64,000 nucleotides of DNA, from the NCBI GenBank assembly GCA_905250025.1, contig CAJNOJ010000089.1, positions 204,665 through 268,664 of the forward strand. Reading direction: 5' to 3'. Source of the stretch: Adineta ricciae. Lineage: Eukaryota; Rotifera; Eurotatoria; Adinetida; Adinetidae. The stretch's first letter is position 1. Every line of letters begins with the position of its first letter. Position numbers and translations under genes: made by a program. Shown piece after piece: positions 43,473 to 55,805 of this stretch. The notes under the pieces were generated by a model, which saw only the letters and a program-made list of their open reading frames with translations, ran no database searches and was not told where the DNA came from.

Positions 43473-46400
43473 ATGGATATTATTCGAAGGACTACAGTTG
43501 ACCTTTGTCATGTTCTTAAGAGACTAAATCTTTTCAATACATATTCAACAAATGCAAAACAGATCCAACATGAGATTCTCACTACTCGTATCTATCTTAT
43601 TCTACTCCCAATGGTTCTAACCATTTTTATCGTTTATTCAGCACAAATGAAGTTGTATTACACTGTTCAAGTGAGTAACCCAACGCTCAGTACTTATCGA
43701 CAGTTACTTGATCTTTATCCTGATACTCTTTCCTGTCCTTGTTCACAACTTTCCTTATCGTATTCAACTTTTGTCACTTTAACACATCACCTTCATCCAA
43801 TATGTTTGAGTGACTTTATAAAGGAGTCGTGGTTTTCTTATCTTTACTATGACAACTCGAGTTCATACAAGCCGATTGATATTCGATCGGTTGGAAATGC
43901 GCAATTTCAACTTCTACGCACTCTTTGTGAATTTTCAGAGCGTGTCATTGAAGATGCCTTCAAAACAACATTTGTTGCATCAGTTTTTACTAATAATGAT
44001 GGGCTGTTGTTGAAATTAGATGTCCTTCGTGTTCAAGTCGATGCATTTGCGAATAGCTTTATTGGCAACATTATTAGTGAACAACGACGTCAACGAGCTT
44101 TGTTCACCATAGCTTTCGATCGCAATTTTCTTGTTTCTGCATTGGAAACATCGGCAATACCTATCATTGATTCTAAACTCAAACTACAAATGAAAATACC
44201 TCACTACATGTCGGCTTTTATCGGTACGATAGTTCAAACTCAAACTGTGTGCCAATGTGACTCAGTATATACATGTGTATCACCACTTGGCATTGTTGAT
44301 AATTCGATCAATGAGCCAGTGCCTTCGCAATCGGTTACTTTAGTTACGCAATCAAGCAGTCTTTTAGCGACTGTGAATGGATTTCAATCTGGTTGTTTAC
44401 CTCTCAATTCATTGCTTCTGTCAACACTTGAATGTTATAATAATCAAAGTTGTTTAAGCAATTTTATGGATTATTTACCGGCCATTAACGTTTCGTTTCA
44501 TATTCTCGATAGAAGTATGTTAAATCAATCCACTCCGACGACGCTTATCAATACAATAGCTGATCAACTCATGGTGGAACAATGGTCGACGGAAATGAAT
44601 TATTCTCGATATTTCGATGAATGCCATCCGATATTTTGTTCTTATATCTACATGGAAAGGTTTAGTATTACCTATGTTTTTACAACAGTTGTAGGTCTTC
44701 TCGGAGGAATCATCAGCATTCTTCGGCTTCTTTGCCCATGGTTGACCCGTATTTTGTACAAGACACGAAGTTTTGTTCTTTCCAAGAAAAAAAGTCGTCC
44801 TATGGGCCCTCTACAAACAGGTAAAATAATAGGAATGAATCTTTCAGAACAACGTCAGCCATTAAAAGCACGAATCCATGAACTATTTGCAAAAACGTAC
44901 AAGAAAGTATATACGTTGAATCTTTTCACACGTCGAAACAGTTCTGCTTCTGACATTCGAGAACAAATCATCAGCACACGATTCTATATTGCTTGTTTAA
45001 TCATGTTTACCTTAGTTCTCACATCCGTGACTACACTTGAACAGCGAATGACAACAAATAGTGTCTTAAACCCAACTATAACCGAATTCGAGAATCTCTA
45101 TCGAAGTGGAAAGTTGACTCATTCATGCTCATGCTCTCGAATCGCTATTCCACGCTCAGAATTTATCTCTCTTACACAAACTTTCCATCAAGTGTGTTTC
45201 AGTCAATTACTTACACCCGATTGGCTAGATCGTTTAAGTTATACAACAAATACTCGATCGGCATATTATTACTTAGACATTCGTTCGTATGGGCTGGATA
45301 TGTTCCGAACAATTCTCTCATTTTGCTCATTGGTCAATGAAACCATCCTTGATGCGTCCAAGGACTTTCTTACTACTGATTGGATTAGCACTCAAGTATT
45401 GTCTCGTCAACAATTTTATGAACAAGTGGAAACAGTGATTGCTGATTTTGAACTTGAAGTGAAGAATACGTTTAAACGATCATTTATCATCGTACGTGAA
45501 ATCCATCAAGCTGATCAAGTCCTTAGTAGTCGAGTTTCGAATTTCTTCTTCAATGGAATCTTCGATAATAGCAGTCATCTAGTCGATGTGAAAACTTATA
45601 CCGGAACGTTGTCATCGGTTACTGACGTGTTGCCAACATGCTCCTGTGTATTCAATACATGTAATCAACAATTAGGTTTCTATCAGACGAAGCGTGGCGG
45701 GCAAACATATGCATTGATTGTCAATGTTCCCGGCATGTTTAGTGCATGTTATCCAGTAGATGGTGTTCGAATGTCGACGTTCGAATGTTGGTTTAATGAA
45801 ACTTGTATTGCATTAGTTTTATCGAATCTTGCGCCTTTTCCCGTGAAAGAATATTTTGATCCACTACAAACTAGCAAGTTGATTCGCTTTTCTCCAAACA
45901 CGAGAATCGGTGACATTATTGATGAACTCATGGTTGAATCATGGACTAATATTACCAGTTACGAAAGTTATTACAACAGTTGTAAACCATTGATATGTTC
46001 GTACACAACTTATCATCGATTTAATTGGTTTTATACTATTACAATATTGGCATCTGTTTTTGGAGGCTTATCTTTGTCTCTTCGAATAATCTGTCAGTTT
46101 ACAATAAAATTTTATTTCAAATGGCGACAAAGACGAACGACAACAATGCCAGGTAAGTAGTTGAGTGTTTAGCTTGTAGCATGTTCAATTTCGTATGTAA
46201 AGGTCAACTAGCAACAGTGAGTGTTAATCTTATGTCCAGAGTAATTACTCAAGTGCGGTATACTTTATCGACAATAAAGCTATTCAATTCAGACTCACCG
46301 CATGTGCACATCCAACGACGTGAACAACTTTCTACACACCTCTTTATTATTCTATTTGTGATTATTTATGTCCTTCTGTTCATTTACATGTTATTTGTAA

Positions 46401-47524
46401 CTCATACTCGCTCAGTAACTGAGAACAATCCATCATCGGACCTCATTGCCCATTTGAATGATAAATATTCAATGACATTGTCTTGCCCTTGCATGCAAAC
46501 ATCGATACCATATTCTAACTTTCTCTCACTAGAAGTAAGATACTTTGAATAACAAATAGACTAAAATAGAAAAGTATTCTTGTTAAAGGTTTCTAGTTAC
46601 CATTCGATTTGTTCAAGTTCGTTATTGTCACAAGAGTATCTTCAAGCTTTGTCGGGTGATGAAATGATTATTTTACCTGAATCTAAATCTTTTAAAAGAC
46701 AATTTCTCGCTGCCCAGTTGTCTCTACTCAATAGACTTTGTCTAATGATCAAACAAACAGTCAATACTTCAATTACACACTTCCTACAGCAACGATTCAT
46801 TGCTGCACAAGTCTTAACAGCAGATCAGTTTTACGAACAGATTAACATAACCTTCAATCGATTCTATCTCGATATATCACTTGCTCTTCGCCATTCTATT
46901 GATTTCTTGCAATCGGTAACACATGGTAATGCAATTATGTCAAGTTACGTTAGTAATTGGCGATTTCAACCAAGTTCAGCAACAAATTCCTCTACGATTC
47001 TCACAAGACCAGTCTCATATGCAAACTGTTCATGTGCAAGTTCAACGCAATGCTCATTGCCATTGAGCATTGATAACGTAACTTTTCCTGGCTTAGCCAT
47101 CGGATGTTTACCATCCACTGTTCTACTTCAAACAACTCTGCAGTGCTTTTACAATCAAACATGTCTCGATACACTGCATAATACCATTTTTAAAAATGTG
47201 ACGATTCCATCGTTACCGAACAGTCTTAATAAATCAAAATATTATTCATTCAATGCGTCTGTGGGAGCACTTCTCAACGAACTGTTTATCGAAGGTTGGT
47301 CTCATCAGAATGACTTCGAAGCATTCTTTCGAACGTGTCAAGTCTTAGCGTGTACTTATACTTACAGTGTCCAACCGGATGTTCTTTACATAGTAACAAC
47401 AATGATTGGTATCATCGGAGGGCTAACCGCCGTATTTCGTCTCGTGTGCCCTGTTTTAATACTCATATTTATGTATTTAATCAATCGGATTCGAAGGGAA
47501 CCGTCAACATGGACCGAAATGTAA
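43473..47524 (+). CDS. Three-module Cys-rich membrane protein, unknown family (copy B)
   Basis: Exons 43473-46152, 46203-46534 and 46589-47524, again 1315 residues, with intron lengths identical to copy A. All three modules, the cysteine pattern (LSCPCSQ, VCQCDS, GCLPLNS, ECHPIFCSY and counterparts) and the six predicted helices are kept. The frame is intact throughout, so both copies appear selected. Differences are mostly conservative (TKLYYT against MKLYYT). Function unknown; plasma-membrane location inferred from helices and frequent NxS/T sites. Confidence 0.8.
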
Positions 47525-47584
47525 GCGATCTTTTGTTTTCGACATCAATTTTCGTTCTGAATTGAAACTTTTCCAAATAGAATC

Positions 47585-49242
47585 ATGCCTTCAATTGTAC
47601 CAATAAATGTCGGTAGACGTGTTTCATCACCTCAGGACACAGCGGTACGTGATATACATTCATTTCGATGTGTTTTCACGAATAGTTACAATAGATCAGT
47701 GACGAACGAACGACGCTTAATTCAATAGATCCTTGGTGGAGAAATGATCGTCGCCTTAAAACAATAATTGCAGTCGTTATATTCATTGTAATCATTCTAA
47801 CTGTATCTCCAATCATGTTAAAAAGACTACTATCAAGCTCTTCTACAACCAATAGTTCGTATTCATCAACAAGTAAGTTTTTGATCGGTCATAGTTGATG
47901 CTCGTTAGGGAAAGTAGAGGTGAACATTAACACACTCTAGGTAAAAGTGTTTCATATTGTTTTTATCCTTTGTTTTAGTCGTATCTACTCCAGAATCAAA
48001 AATCAGTACTATGAAAGGTATTCTAATACTTTTTTCCCTAAAGAAAAAAAAAATCGTATCGTTCGTACTTAGTTCCACTTATATCATTGTGTTCTGCAAA
48101 CGCCACATGGAATAATAAGGCCGTTACAGTGGCTGGTTTTACTAACGAAACATACTCAGAGCCACTCGCTACTCTTTACTCTCCGAATGACTTATTTATT
48201 GATAGCATTGGCAATATGCATATTTTAGACAGTTTGAATTATCGAATCTTATATTGGCCTAACAACTCAACTGAAGGTCGTATAGTAGCTGGCACTGGTG
48301 AGCCTGGTTCGGATGCCGATCAATTGTTCTACGCCGTATCTTTTGCAGGTAATGATGAATGTTGTTTCTGTCAGCAGTTCTTCTCAGGAATAGATTTATT
48401 TCGTTTCTTTTCCTTTTTTTTCTTCTTGCCTAGTTGATTCTTCATTTTCCTATTTAGTTGGACAAGGTCAAATGTATGTATCGGATGTAGCCAACCAACG
48501 AGTGCAGGCATTTCCGTTCACGACATCGCCAGGCTCGCCTAATGCTACGACAATATTAGGACAGAATTTTGTCGGTAATGAGCGTAGTATGCCCATTATA
48601 GTGTTAGGTATGGCCTTCGCTTATAAGTCTGGATTATTATACTTGAATGACTACTTAAACCGCCGTTTATTAATCTTAAATATAAGTGACGACAATGTTC
48701 AGATTGTCGTTGACTCTGAACTATCCATAATGAATAGTTCGATTTCGTTGCACCCGACCGGCATTGTAATTGATGAAATAGCAAACACATTTTATGTGTC
48801 CGACGCCCTTTCAAATATTGTAGTAAAATTTCAAATCAACTCGACAATAGGTAACGTCGTCGCGGGTCGCTTAATCAGCAGCTCAATTTATAATCAGCTC
48901 AATCAGCCGATAGGCATGGCAATTGATTCATCAGGATATTTATACATTGCTGACTCAGGATATAACCGAGTTGTACAATTAATCAATGGCAATGGAGATT
49001 TACGTACGATTGCAGGTAAAGTTATGTGAACATTCTTCGCGTTTTCTCGTGAAGTTAATGCTATGAAATCTTTATTTCAATACTGTTATTATTTTTTAAT
49101 AGGCGTGGGTTTCTTCGGTGCCACTGTAACACGTCTATTTGGTCCAACTATGATAAAATTCGATCAATACTATAATTTGTATGTTGCTGATAGCAATAAC
49201 AATAGAATACAACGGTTCGATTTACTTGACAACGGCTGTTAG
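47585..49242 (+). CDS. Type II membrane protein with NHL repeats (copy B)
   Basis: Same six-exon layout as copy A: MPSIVPINVGRRVSS in exon 1, anchor TIIAVVIFIVIILTVSPIML in exon 2, short Ser/Thr exon 3, then the propeller blades (DLFIDSIGNMHILDS, GQMYVSDVANQRVQAF, YLYIADSGYNRVVQ, NLYVADSNNNRIQRF) ending at 49242. The last intron is longer than in copy A (about 85 bases). Splice sites are preserved and there is no in-frame stop within exons. Extracellular propeller; partner unknown. Confidence 0.85.
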
Positions 49243-49672
49243 TGTAAAATATTGACAAAAAAGAAGAACTCAAATATTTCGCTTTCTTGTAAATGTTGTT
49301 CAGTGAATCATTGCCGCGTATAACTCTGAGAAAAAAAATATTCGTGTTTATCGCTTTATTTGTGCTTCACTCATAAATTAACTTTTTCGACGTTGCATCC
49401 AGAATTTTGTGATTGACTGTTAATTTCAAATCGGTCTTGCTCACTTAGAAGACCTAACGATTTTTGCTAAATATCGGCAAGTGTACCAACAGATATAAAG
49501 AAAATGTCAACCATGAGCGACATCTGATAAATTGGTTTGTGTACATTCGAAATAACGCACAAGATTTTGAGTGGTTCTTTTAATGATACTTAACTTACCT
49601 TACCCACTGTCTCATTCTTACTTATATTTCATAAAATATTTCGTCAAACGTACTTCCTATCGATAAATATAC
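49243..49672. other. Intergenic stretch, nothing recognised
   Basis: Counterpart of 26917-27381, with deletions relative to copy A near 49505. No gene. Confidence 0.5.
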
Positions 49673-51409
49673 ATGCAATTAGACTCACTGCCAAACGAAT
49701 TGTTTTTGGATGTCTTCAAGCGTCTTTCGACTTCTGATCTTCTTCGAGCGTTTTCTCAACTCAACACTCGTTTCGATCGTCTCATTCGCAACCATCTACA
49801 AGATCATAAATGCATTGATCTTCATGCGACAGCAAAATATCATTTCGATCTTTTCTGGACACAACTTCTTCCACCATTGGTCACTCAAATTACTTCACTT
49901 ACTTTGTCAAACGATATCAATACTCCAAATCAAATTCAACAATTCTATTCACATGGCTTCACTTTATGTCAATTTACTCGTTTGCAGACACTTTCACTAT
50001 CTCATGTTCACTCAAGTGAAACAATGGACAAAGTATTAGAAGATTTGTCTCATCTGTTGACTCTATCTCATCTCACGTTTGATACATGTAACATCAATCA
50101 TGATTGGTGGGTGAACATTGTTTGGAGTCTTCCTAAACTTGTTTATTTCTCCTTCATTCCACACTCTGCTTCACCAAAACATTTTTATACACCGCGGTTA
50201 ATTTCGTCAACTATCAAATCTGTACATGGATTTTGTGATGAATATGTCACAAGTATAATCGACCTGACAAAACAGACACCACAACTTCGATACTTATCCA
50301 TTAGGGCTGATAATCGTCCATCTTTTTCTGATCTATCAACACACTTCAACTCGATAACTAAATTGAATTTATCATTTGACATCTATGGATTCAATTCACT
50401 ACTGAATATTTTACGTCGAATACCGAATGTAACACATCTCAAAGTTGACATGAGAAATCATTGTATCGATGCACAAATCTGGCAACGATTGATTCAGAAG
50501 CACATGACGAAACTGAAATATTTACAGTTTAGAACGACTTTCACAGTTCTTGCAGATAATATTATTATAGAACAAGAAGTTGAGAAAGTTGTTGACTCTT
50601 TCCGAAATCCATTCTGGCTTGATGAACATCGATGGTTTGTTCAATGTGATTGGAATCCACGTAGTAGAAAGTGTTACATCTACACTATACCATATACATT
50701 TGATAGTTTTAATATTGACTTTCAAATATACTCGAAATCTACGTGTGCACCTGATAATGCTGAGTGTCACTTCGAGCGTGTGCGCAGATTGACATTCAGT
50801 ACCACTTCTCATACACTTCATGAATGCTTACCATTATCTCACATTCATTTTTCAAATATCGAACATCTTACCATCGATCTCTCGGGACAAAATCATTTTC
50901 TCTATAATAACGATCAATTTAACCCATTGGCTTATGCTGACGAAATGAACTGTCTCAATCTGTTGAAAGATGTATTAGAACGAAATAATCATTTAACTTC
51001 ATTACATTTTCATAGATGGCCATCAGCTATTCTGAATTTATCTCAGTGTGATATTAAGAACGTGTTAATATTCGAATTGAATTTGAGGGGTGGTGCAGGT
51101 TATGACTTTTGTTATACTGCACAACAATGTGATCAAATTAGTCGTTCAACACTTGGTATGCAATGTCGAATTCTGACTATCGATGTCAAAGATTTGACGT
51201 GTGTTTACGATCTCATTATGAAAATGAACAATCTTCAAATACTTAATGTTCGATGTCGATATGATCAACCAAATTCAGGTGAAATCACAATAAAAGAAAA
51301 CGTTAGGGAATGGCTACAAAATAATATACAGAGTGTATCGTCTTACACAAGAAATCCCAGCCGGAGTACGGTTGCAGAGGGAAGTCGTTTATATATTGAA
51401 CGTTTATAA
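49673..51409 (+). CDS. F-box protein with LRR-like body (copy B)
   Basis: 578 residues, starting MQLDSLPNELFLDVFKRLST. Same length as copy A with scattered substitutions (GYDFCYTAQQ against GCDFYYTAQQ). F-box for Skp1 binding followed by irregular leucine-rich strands. Intact frame. Probable SCF ubiquitin-ligase adaptor with unknown substrate. Confidence 0.85.
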   Translation: MQLDSLPNELFLDVFKRLSTSDLLRAFSQLNTRFDRLIRNHLQDHKCIDLHATAKYHFDLFWTQLLPPLVTQITSLTLSNDINTPNQIQQFYSHGFTLCQFTRLQTLSLSHVHSSETMDKVLEDLSHLLTLSHLTFDTCNINHDWWVNIVWSLPKLVYFSFIPHSASPKHFYTPRLISSTIKSVHGFCDEYVTSIIDLTKQTPQLRYLSIRADNRPSFSDLSTHFNSITKLNLSFDIYGFNSLLNILRRIPNVTHLKVDMRNHCIDAQIWQRLIQKHMTKLKYLQFRTTFTVLADNIIIEQEVEKVVDSFRNPFWLDEHRWFVQCDWNPRSRKCYIYTIPYTFDSFNIDFQIYSKSTCAPDNAECHFERVRRLTFSTTSHTLHECLPLSHIHFSNIEHLTIDLSGQNHFLYNNDQFNPLAYADEMNCLNLLKDVLERNNHLTSLHFHRWPSAILNLSQCDIKNVLIFELNLRGGAGYDFCYTAQQCDQISRSTLGMQCRILTIDVKDLTCVYDLIMKMNNLQILNVRCRYDQPNSGEITIKENVREWLQNNIQSVSSYTRNPSRSTVAEGSRLYIERL

Positions 51410-51884
51410 TTATATATCGAAACTCTTCTTGAAATCTTAATTCATTTTTTTTCTTCTTTTCTTGCAATTTATTGAAATTTCCTTTCAGTTCTAGCTTTGA
51501 CTATGAACGGATCATCATCTTAATCGATGAAATCAATACGCCTTTTCGAATCTGTTATCATTCAATAATTAAAATCTGAAATTCCTGTATGTACATGATT
51601 GATCATTGCAATGAAATATGACATTATCAAATCATATAAATCAGTCAAATACTCACATAATCATTTGACTATAAAAATCATTTAGACAATGTTTCACTCA
51701 GATCCAGACTCACACATACACACACCATCAATTGAAAAAAGATTATCATAAAATATTTCGAGTTTTTCTTTCTTTCCTTTTTAATTGTATTTGAAAATAC
51801 ATGTGGACAATAAAACGATAGAAAGTGCTGAACAAAGCCGTGAGGAAAGCTTATTGATGAGATAACATACTTTTCTTATAGTAT
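51410..51884. other. Intergenic stretch, nothing recognised
   Basis: Counterpart of 29119-29591, with T-rich runs and no gene. Confidence 0.5.
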
Positions 51885-52220
51885 TTAAGATACACAACAA
51901 TCACATGTATTCCGTATGATATATATAACATTCAGTCTATCGTCAATAATAATAAGATCTACAGAGCTGATTGCCATCGGAATACTCTGAGAGGTAATTA
52001 AATATGCAATCTGTGATGAAAACATTCTATTACCAATACTAGTGAAATGATCTACATTGTACACAAAGTTAGTGCTGACAGCAAGAACCAATTGACCATC
52101 ATTATTGAAATCATCAGCGACAATTACACTTGGATCATTAAAATCTCCAGTTACATAAGTTACTTTTTCTTGAAAACTACCCAAGGAGAAACAAACTGGT
52201 TTCTGATTTCTGGATTTCAA
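51885..52220 (-). pseudogene. FG-GAP/VCBS-repeat remnant (copy B)
   Basis: The minus strand reads YVTGDFNDPSVIVADDFNND, then GQLVLAVSTNFVYNV, a recognisable FG-GAP/VCBS blade with Asp/Asn-rich loop. The fragment is isolated, without signal peptide or further blades. Confidence 0.5.
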
Positions 52221-52410
52221 ATTTTCTTTTTTTTTCTCCTTGATTAAACATCATTCTATCTTTCGTGGTAAATTGAAAAAAGCATCATGTTGTATCTGTA
52301 TGTATCGATCTTCACATTCGATTTTATCCTTCTCGGTCTTATCTTTAATAGATTTTCGCATTACTATTTGGTATAATCTCCACATTTTATCTACAGAATA
52401 ATATCTATCT

Positions 52411-52597
52411 TGGTAATTATTCCGTTGTCTTTGGTAAAATTGAAGAATACATCACTCATACAAGTCTTCAAATGACACGAGTTTTTCTTGCATTTGCCTA
52501 TTTCGACCGTTATACTCTCACTCTAGATAGTGATTCTTTAAGAAAATTCGCAACAGTCATTCTTGCACGTCAGTTTGTTCTTACCGTAATTTTATAA
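52411..52597 (+). pseudogene. Rhodopsin-like GPCR remnant, TM3 region (copy B)
   Basis: KIEEYITHTSLQMTRVFLAF, then AYFDRYTLTLDSDSLRKFAT, as in copy A, ending at the same stop position. The DRY-like motif is kept but the other helices are missing. Confidence 0.45.
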
Positions 52598-53089
52598 TGG
52601 TGTTTAATTGTCATTCATTTGTTTATTTATCTTAATGCTTTTAACCATTCGTGTGCAGTTCGAAACCATTGGATCAGCAGGTGATTGGAATACTTATTAA
52701 TAGAATTGCGCTTTTACTTATTTATATTTATACTTTCATCAAAAGCTGTTCGGAGAGAATTCACTGGCGTACAAAATTTACTTCTATTGTATCGCGTTAG
52801 AAAGGCAACAGTATGGAACCACACACGGCTGCAAATGGAGAAACGAACACAAATGTAAATAGTAATCGAGCAATTTGACTGTGAAGTATATGGTGCTGTT
52901 CTATGAACATGTGAAATGTGTACAACAGAGAATGTAGGGAACGATTTACAAAAAATATCTTCAAGAATTAAATCAAAGGAAAACGTTACGGTTGGTCTAA
53001 ATATAATGCATCTATGTATCTTTTCCCGATATTGACTGAGACTGATGCGCAAAAATGGATTATTCTCATCACATAAACTTTTGCGGTTC
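52598..53089. other. Intergenic stretch, nothing recognised
   Basis: Counterpart of 30244-30724. The 112-codon minus frame here is not open in copy A. Confidence 0.45.
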
Positions 53090-53531
53090 TAGATTCATAT
53101 GGAATTAGAGTGGCTAGATCTTGTATACTTGATCATCCTCAACAATCCTATATCAATGATGAACAATTAAAATTTATTGTAAAATTATGCGAAGGCCATG
53201 ATGATTTAATACGAGCACAGTTCCAATCTCGTCATTGAAATCGTAAACAATATGCCGCCACAATTCTTTTCAATGCACAAAATGCAAAACGTGTGACGGG
53301 AAGATTTTGTGCTCGTTCCATTAGTAGCCGCGAAGTTGGTATGTGTTCTCATACAACTGCACTACTATGGCATATGGGAGTAGATGGAGAAACTATTTCA
53401 TCAACTCATCCATCATCTACTACGAAACTACTTGCCGCTATCGATAATAGCATGCTCTTCTCCGAACAAGAAGCCGATTCTGATGATTTCGTAATATCTT
53501 CAACTAAGAAAACTAGCGACGATGCCAATTA
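53090..53531 (+). pseudogene. SWIM-type zinc-finger fragment, transposon-derived (copy B)
   Basis: Same fragment as 30725-31168, including the TGA after QFQSRH. Here the part after the stop stays open longer (REVGMCSHTTALLWHMGVDG to KKTSDDAN), whereas copy A has lost seven bases after SSTH. Confidence 0.5.
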
Positions 53532-54087
53532 GTGATAGGTTCTTACTGAATCTTTTTTATATCAGACATCCGTATTTTTCATATTCTTTTTTCTTTCTTT
53601 AATTTTTTGCATTTCTATACCACAACGAAACATCTTTTCGCCTTATGCGACCTTTATCACGAATCTGAAGAACACACCTATTACCCTCTTTCATTTTCGT
53701 TTTACAAACTTTGAAAGCTTGCTTGATGTAATACACGACGCATATTTGATAAAATATAAAACAACTGAAGTTTGAAACAAGTAAGTCTTTCACAAAACGA
53801 TAGTCTGTGCAATTCTGTACTGAAATACTCTCGAATAATTTCAAGCCTTTTATATTTTTCTCTAAGGAATTTTGAAATTTTAGCCCAAAAATCCCATGGA
53901 CCTGATGATATTCCCAACTTTAGTATAAAAACATTCAATTCATTTATATCTATAATTTTCTGAACGAGATGGTCAAACTTTTAATTCAATTCAAAATCAA
54001 AAGAGGCGAAATCATGATCTTATATATAAGTCCCATCATTTCAAGTAGATTTATAAAGGAGAAAATATCGATATGTTCTCAGTTTTT
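53532..54087. other. Intergenic stretch, nothing recognised
   Basis: Counterpart of 31169-31727. No supported gene. Confidence 0.4.
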
Positions 54088-54898
54088 CTAGGGTTTCCAG
54101 AGGGAAAACATGTGTGTAATGCGACGATCTTCATGATATGTTATGTCAGGATTTGGATCAATAATTCCATAGGCAAAGAGAACAACATTAATTCCCGACT
54201 AAAGAATAATATGAATGAAATACTACCAAACGAGAATAAAAATTCTCACTTGAATTGGAAGATCCATATTATCTTTTGTATCTAATGCTCGTTTAAATTG
54301 AATTGCTGTCCAATTGTTTTCTTCTTGACCTTGCAAGCCAAACCAATCTTGTGTTGTTGAGTCTTTAATTGGTAGTACAAAACCAGAACTGTGCCGATCC
54401 TTTTATTATTTATCAGAACAGAAAAAAAAATCCAAATACTTCAGCAACAATTGATTTTACTTCGAAATATAATTTTCCATTCGTATCGATCCAACCAATA
54501 CCTATATCGACATTGTTAGTCACATCTTCTGCTACAAGGAAGATAAAGCAAGAAATACGAGTTCTGCGAAATACGTCCCAAACACAATTTTTTTTTGTAT
54601 CAATCAAAATGAATATGAAATCGTACCTAAACCAATACCAAGAGCAATCCATCCAGTAGTTCTGACGTGTAATTCGAAGGTAATCTCCATTTGAACATCG
54701 TCTACTGTCCACCACAAATCAGCAACATTTTCGATGAGTTCAGTTTCATTACGATATGCGGCAAATGGTTGAATTGGACTCGATGTACATTCAATGATAC
54801 TTGCAAATTGCAGGAAAACTATCGAAATTGAAACGAGTATTTTCTACACGACACCAAATTTAACTGTTAGTATAGTCATGTATTATTCAACTTACCAT
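54088..54898 (-). CDS. Secreted DOMON-domain protein (copy B)
   Basis: Same structure as copy A. The first coding exon is only the ATG at 54896-54898 followed by GTAAG, then the signal-peptide exon (KILVSISIVFLQFASIIEC), the DOMON core (LWWTVDDVQMEITFELHV, VDIGIGWIDTNGKLYFEDRHS, DWFGLQGQEENNWTAIQFKR, VVLFAYGIID) and the C-terminus RITHMFSLWKP. Frame and splice sites are intact. Probably an extracellular heme- or sugar-binding protein without a catalytic domain. Confidence 0.8.
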
Positions 54899-55805
54899 CG
54901 TATTTTTATCAAAGTATTTCAGGAATATTTTGGTCACAATACCGACGAGAATGTGAAGAAAAGGGCTTATCGTGCCATATTTGCATACCTCTGACATTAT
55001 CAAATGGATTATCAGCGGGGTAAAATTGAAAAATCGAAGAATAAAATATTCAAAGAAAAACAAAGAAAGTAATCTTAATACTGAAGGTATAGAGATATTT
55101 GGAAGAATGAACCAAATTACAGTGAGAGTCTTGAGTTGTCTAGGATTATCTTTTAGTAACTTAAAAACGAGAAGCATCTTGTGGAGCAATTTGTCAACCA
55201 TGAAAATCAGTAAACTGATGGGCTGTTTGAAAATTTTGCCCAGAATAGAGAACATCATTTTCTTAGTTCGTCAACTTCATTGCGAGATTCATGATCATAT
55301 GAATACCAATTATCGACTGTTTTCTCATAAATTTATTCTATTCCAAGTCGTGTTGCACCTCGAAGCCAATGAATAGGTGATGAGTTGCCTGGCTCGACTT
55401 ATAATATTGAAGAATATTTTTGTCCGTTTGATTGTTGCTTTGTTTAATATGAAAGATCATGCGATTGTTTGTAGATGTATCTCTTAACAGGATAGAATAC
55501 GGTTTCCAAGTAACAGATATAGTAAAAATAGAATTATCTACTCGACTGGATTGAGAGATTGTTTTTCAAAGTTAATGTATGGAAACTTTTACTTTAGCAT
55601 TAGGATGCCGAGAACATTTTTCTCATTCTTTTTTCGTCAAATGAAAGGTCTAATTGAACTATTCTCTAAGCCAAAAATCTGTGTACTTGTAGGTGAGAGA
55701 ACATTCTACGCGACACGTTCCCCTTCACCTTCAAGATTCGTTGAATACTAGTTTTCAAGTATCAAATATACATATAAATTGTTCTTTCATATAATATTTA
55801 TAAGA
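54899..55805. other. Intergenic region with a conserved but unassigned segment
   Basis: The segment 55010-55227 is almost identical to 32650-32864. It has overlapping open frames on both strands (plus 54972-55376, minus 54887-55258), neither with a recognised domain, and an indel near 55018 shifts both frames between the copies. The right part (55380-55805) shows no gene and probably includes the 3' UTR of the next gene. Confidence 0.4.

Larger units (their letters stand above)
32866..55227. repeat. Large duplicated block, copy B (pairs with 10970-32864)
   Basis: Begins with the equivalent of 10970 and ends with the equivalent of 32864, same order and orientation. It differs by an internal deletion in the hAT remnant, the gap at 36112, the extra 5764 bp with receptor 5' part and transposon, and dispersed substitutions and indels. 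Beyond 55227 the sequence continues uniquely to the right. Confidence 0.9.

Noticed and set aside
54887..55376. Overlapping frames of 123 and 134 codons on opposite strands
   Set aside because: An indel between copies A and B breaks both frames, and neither has a recognisable domain.
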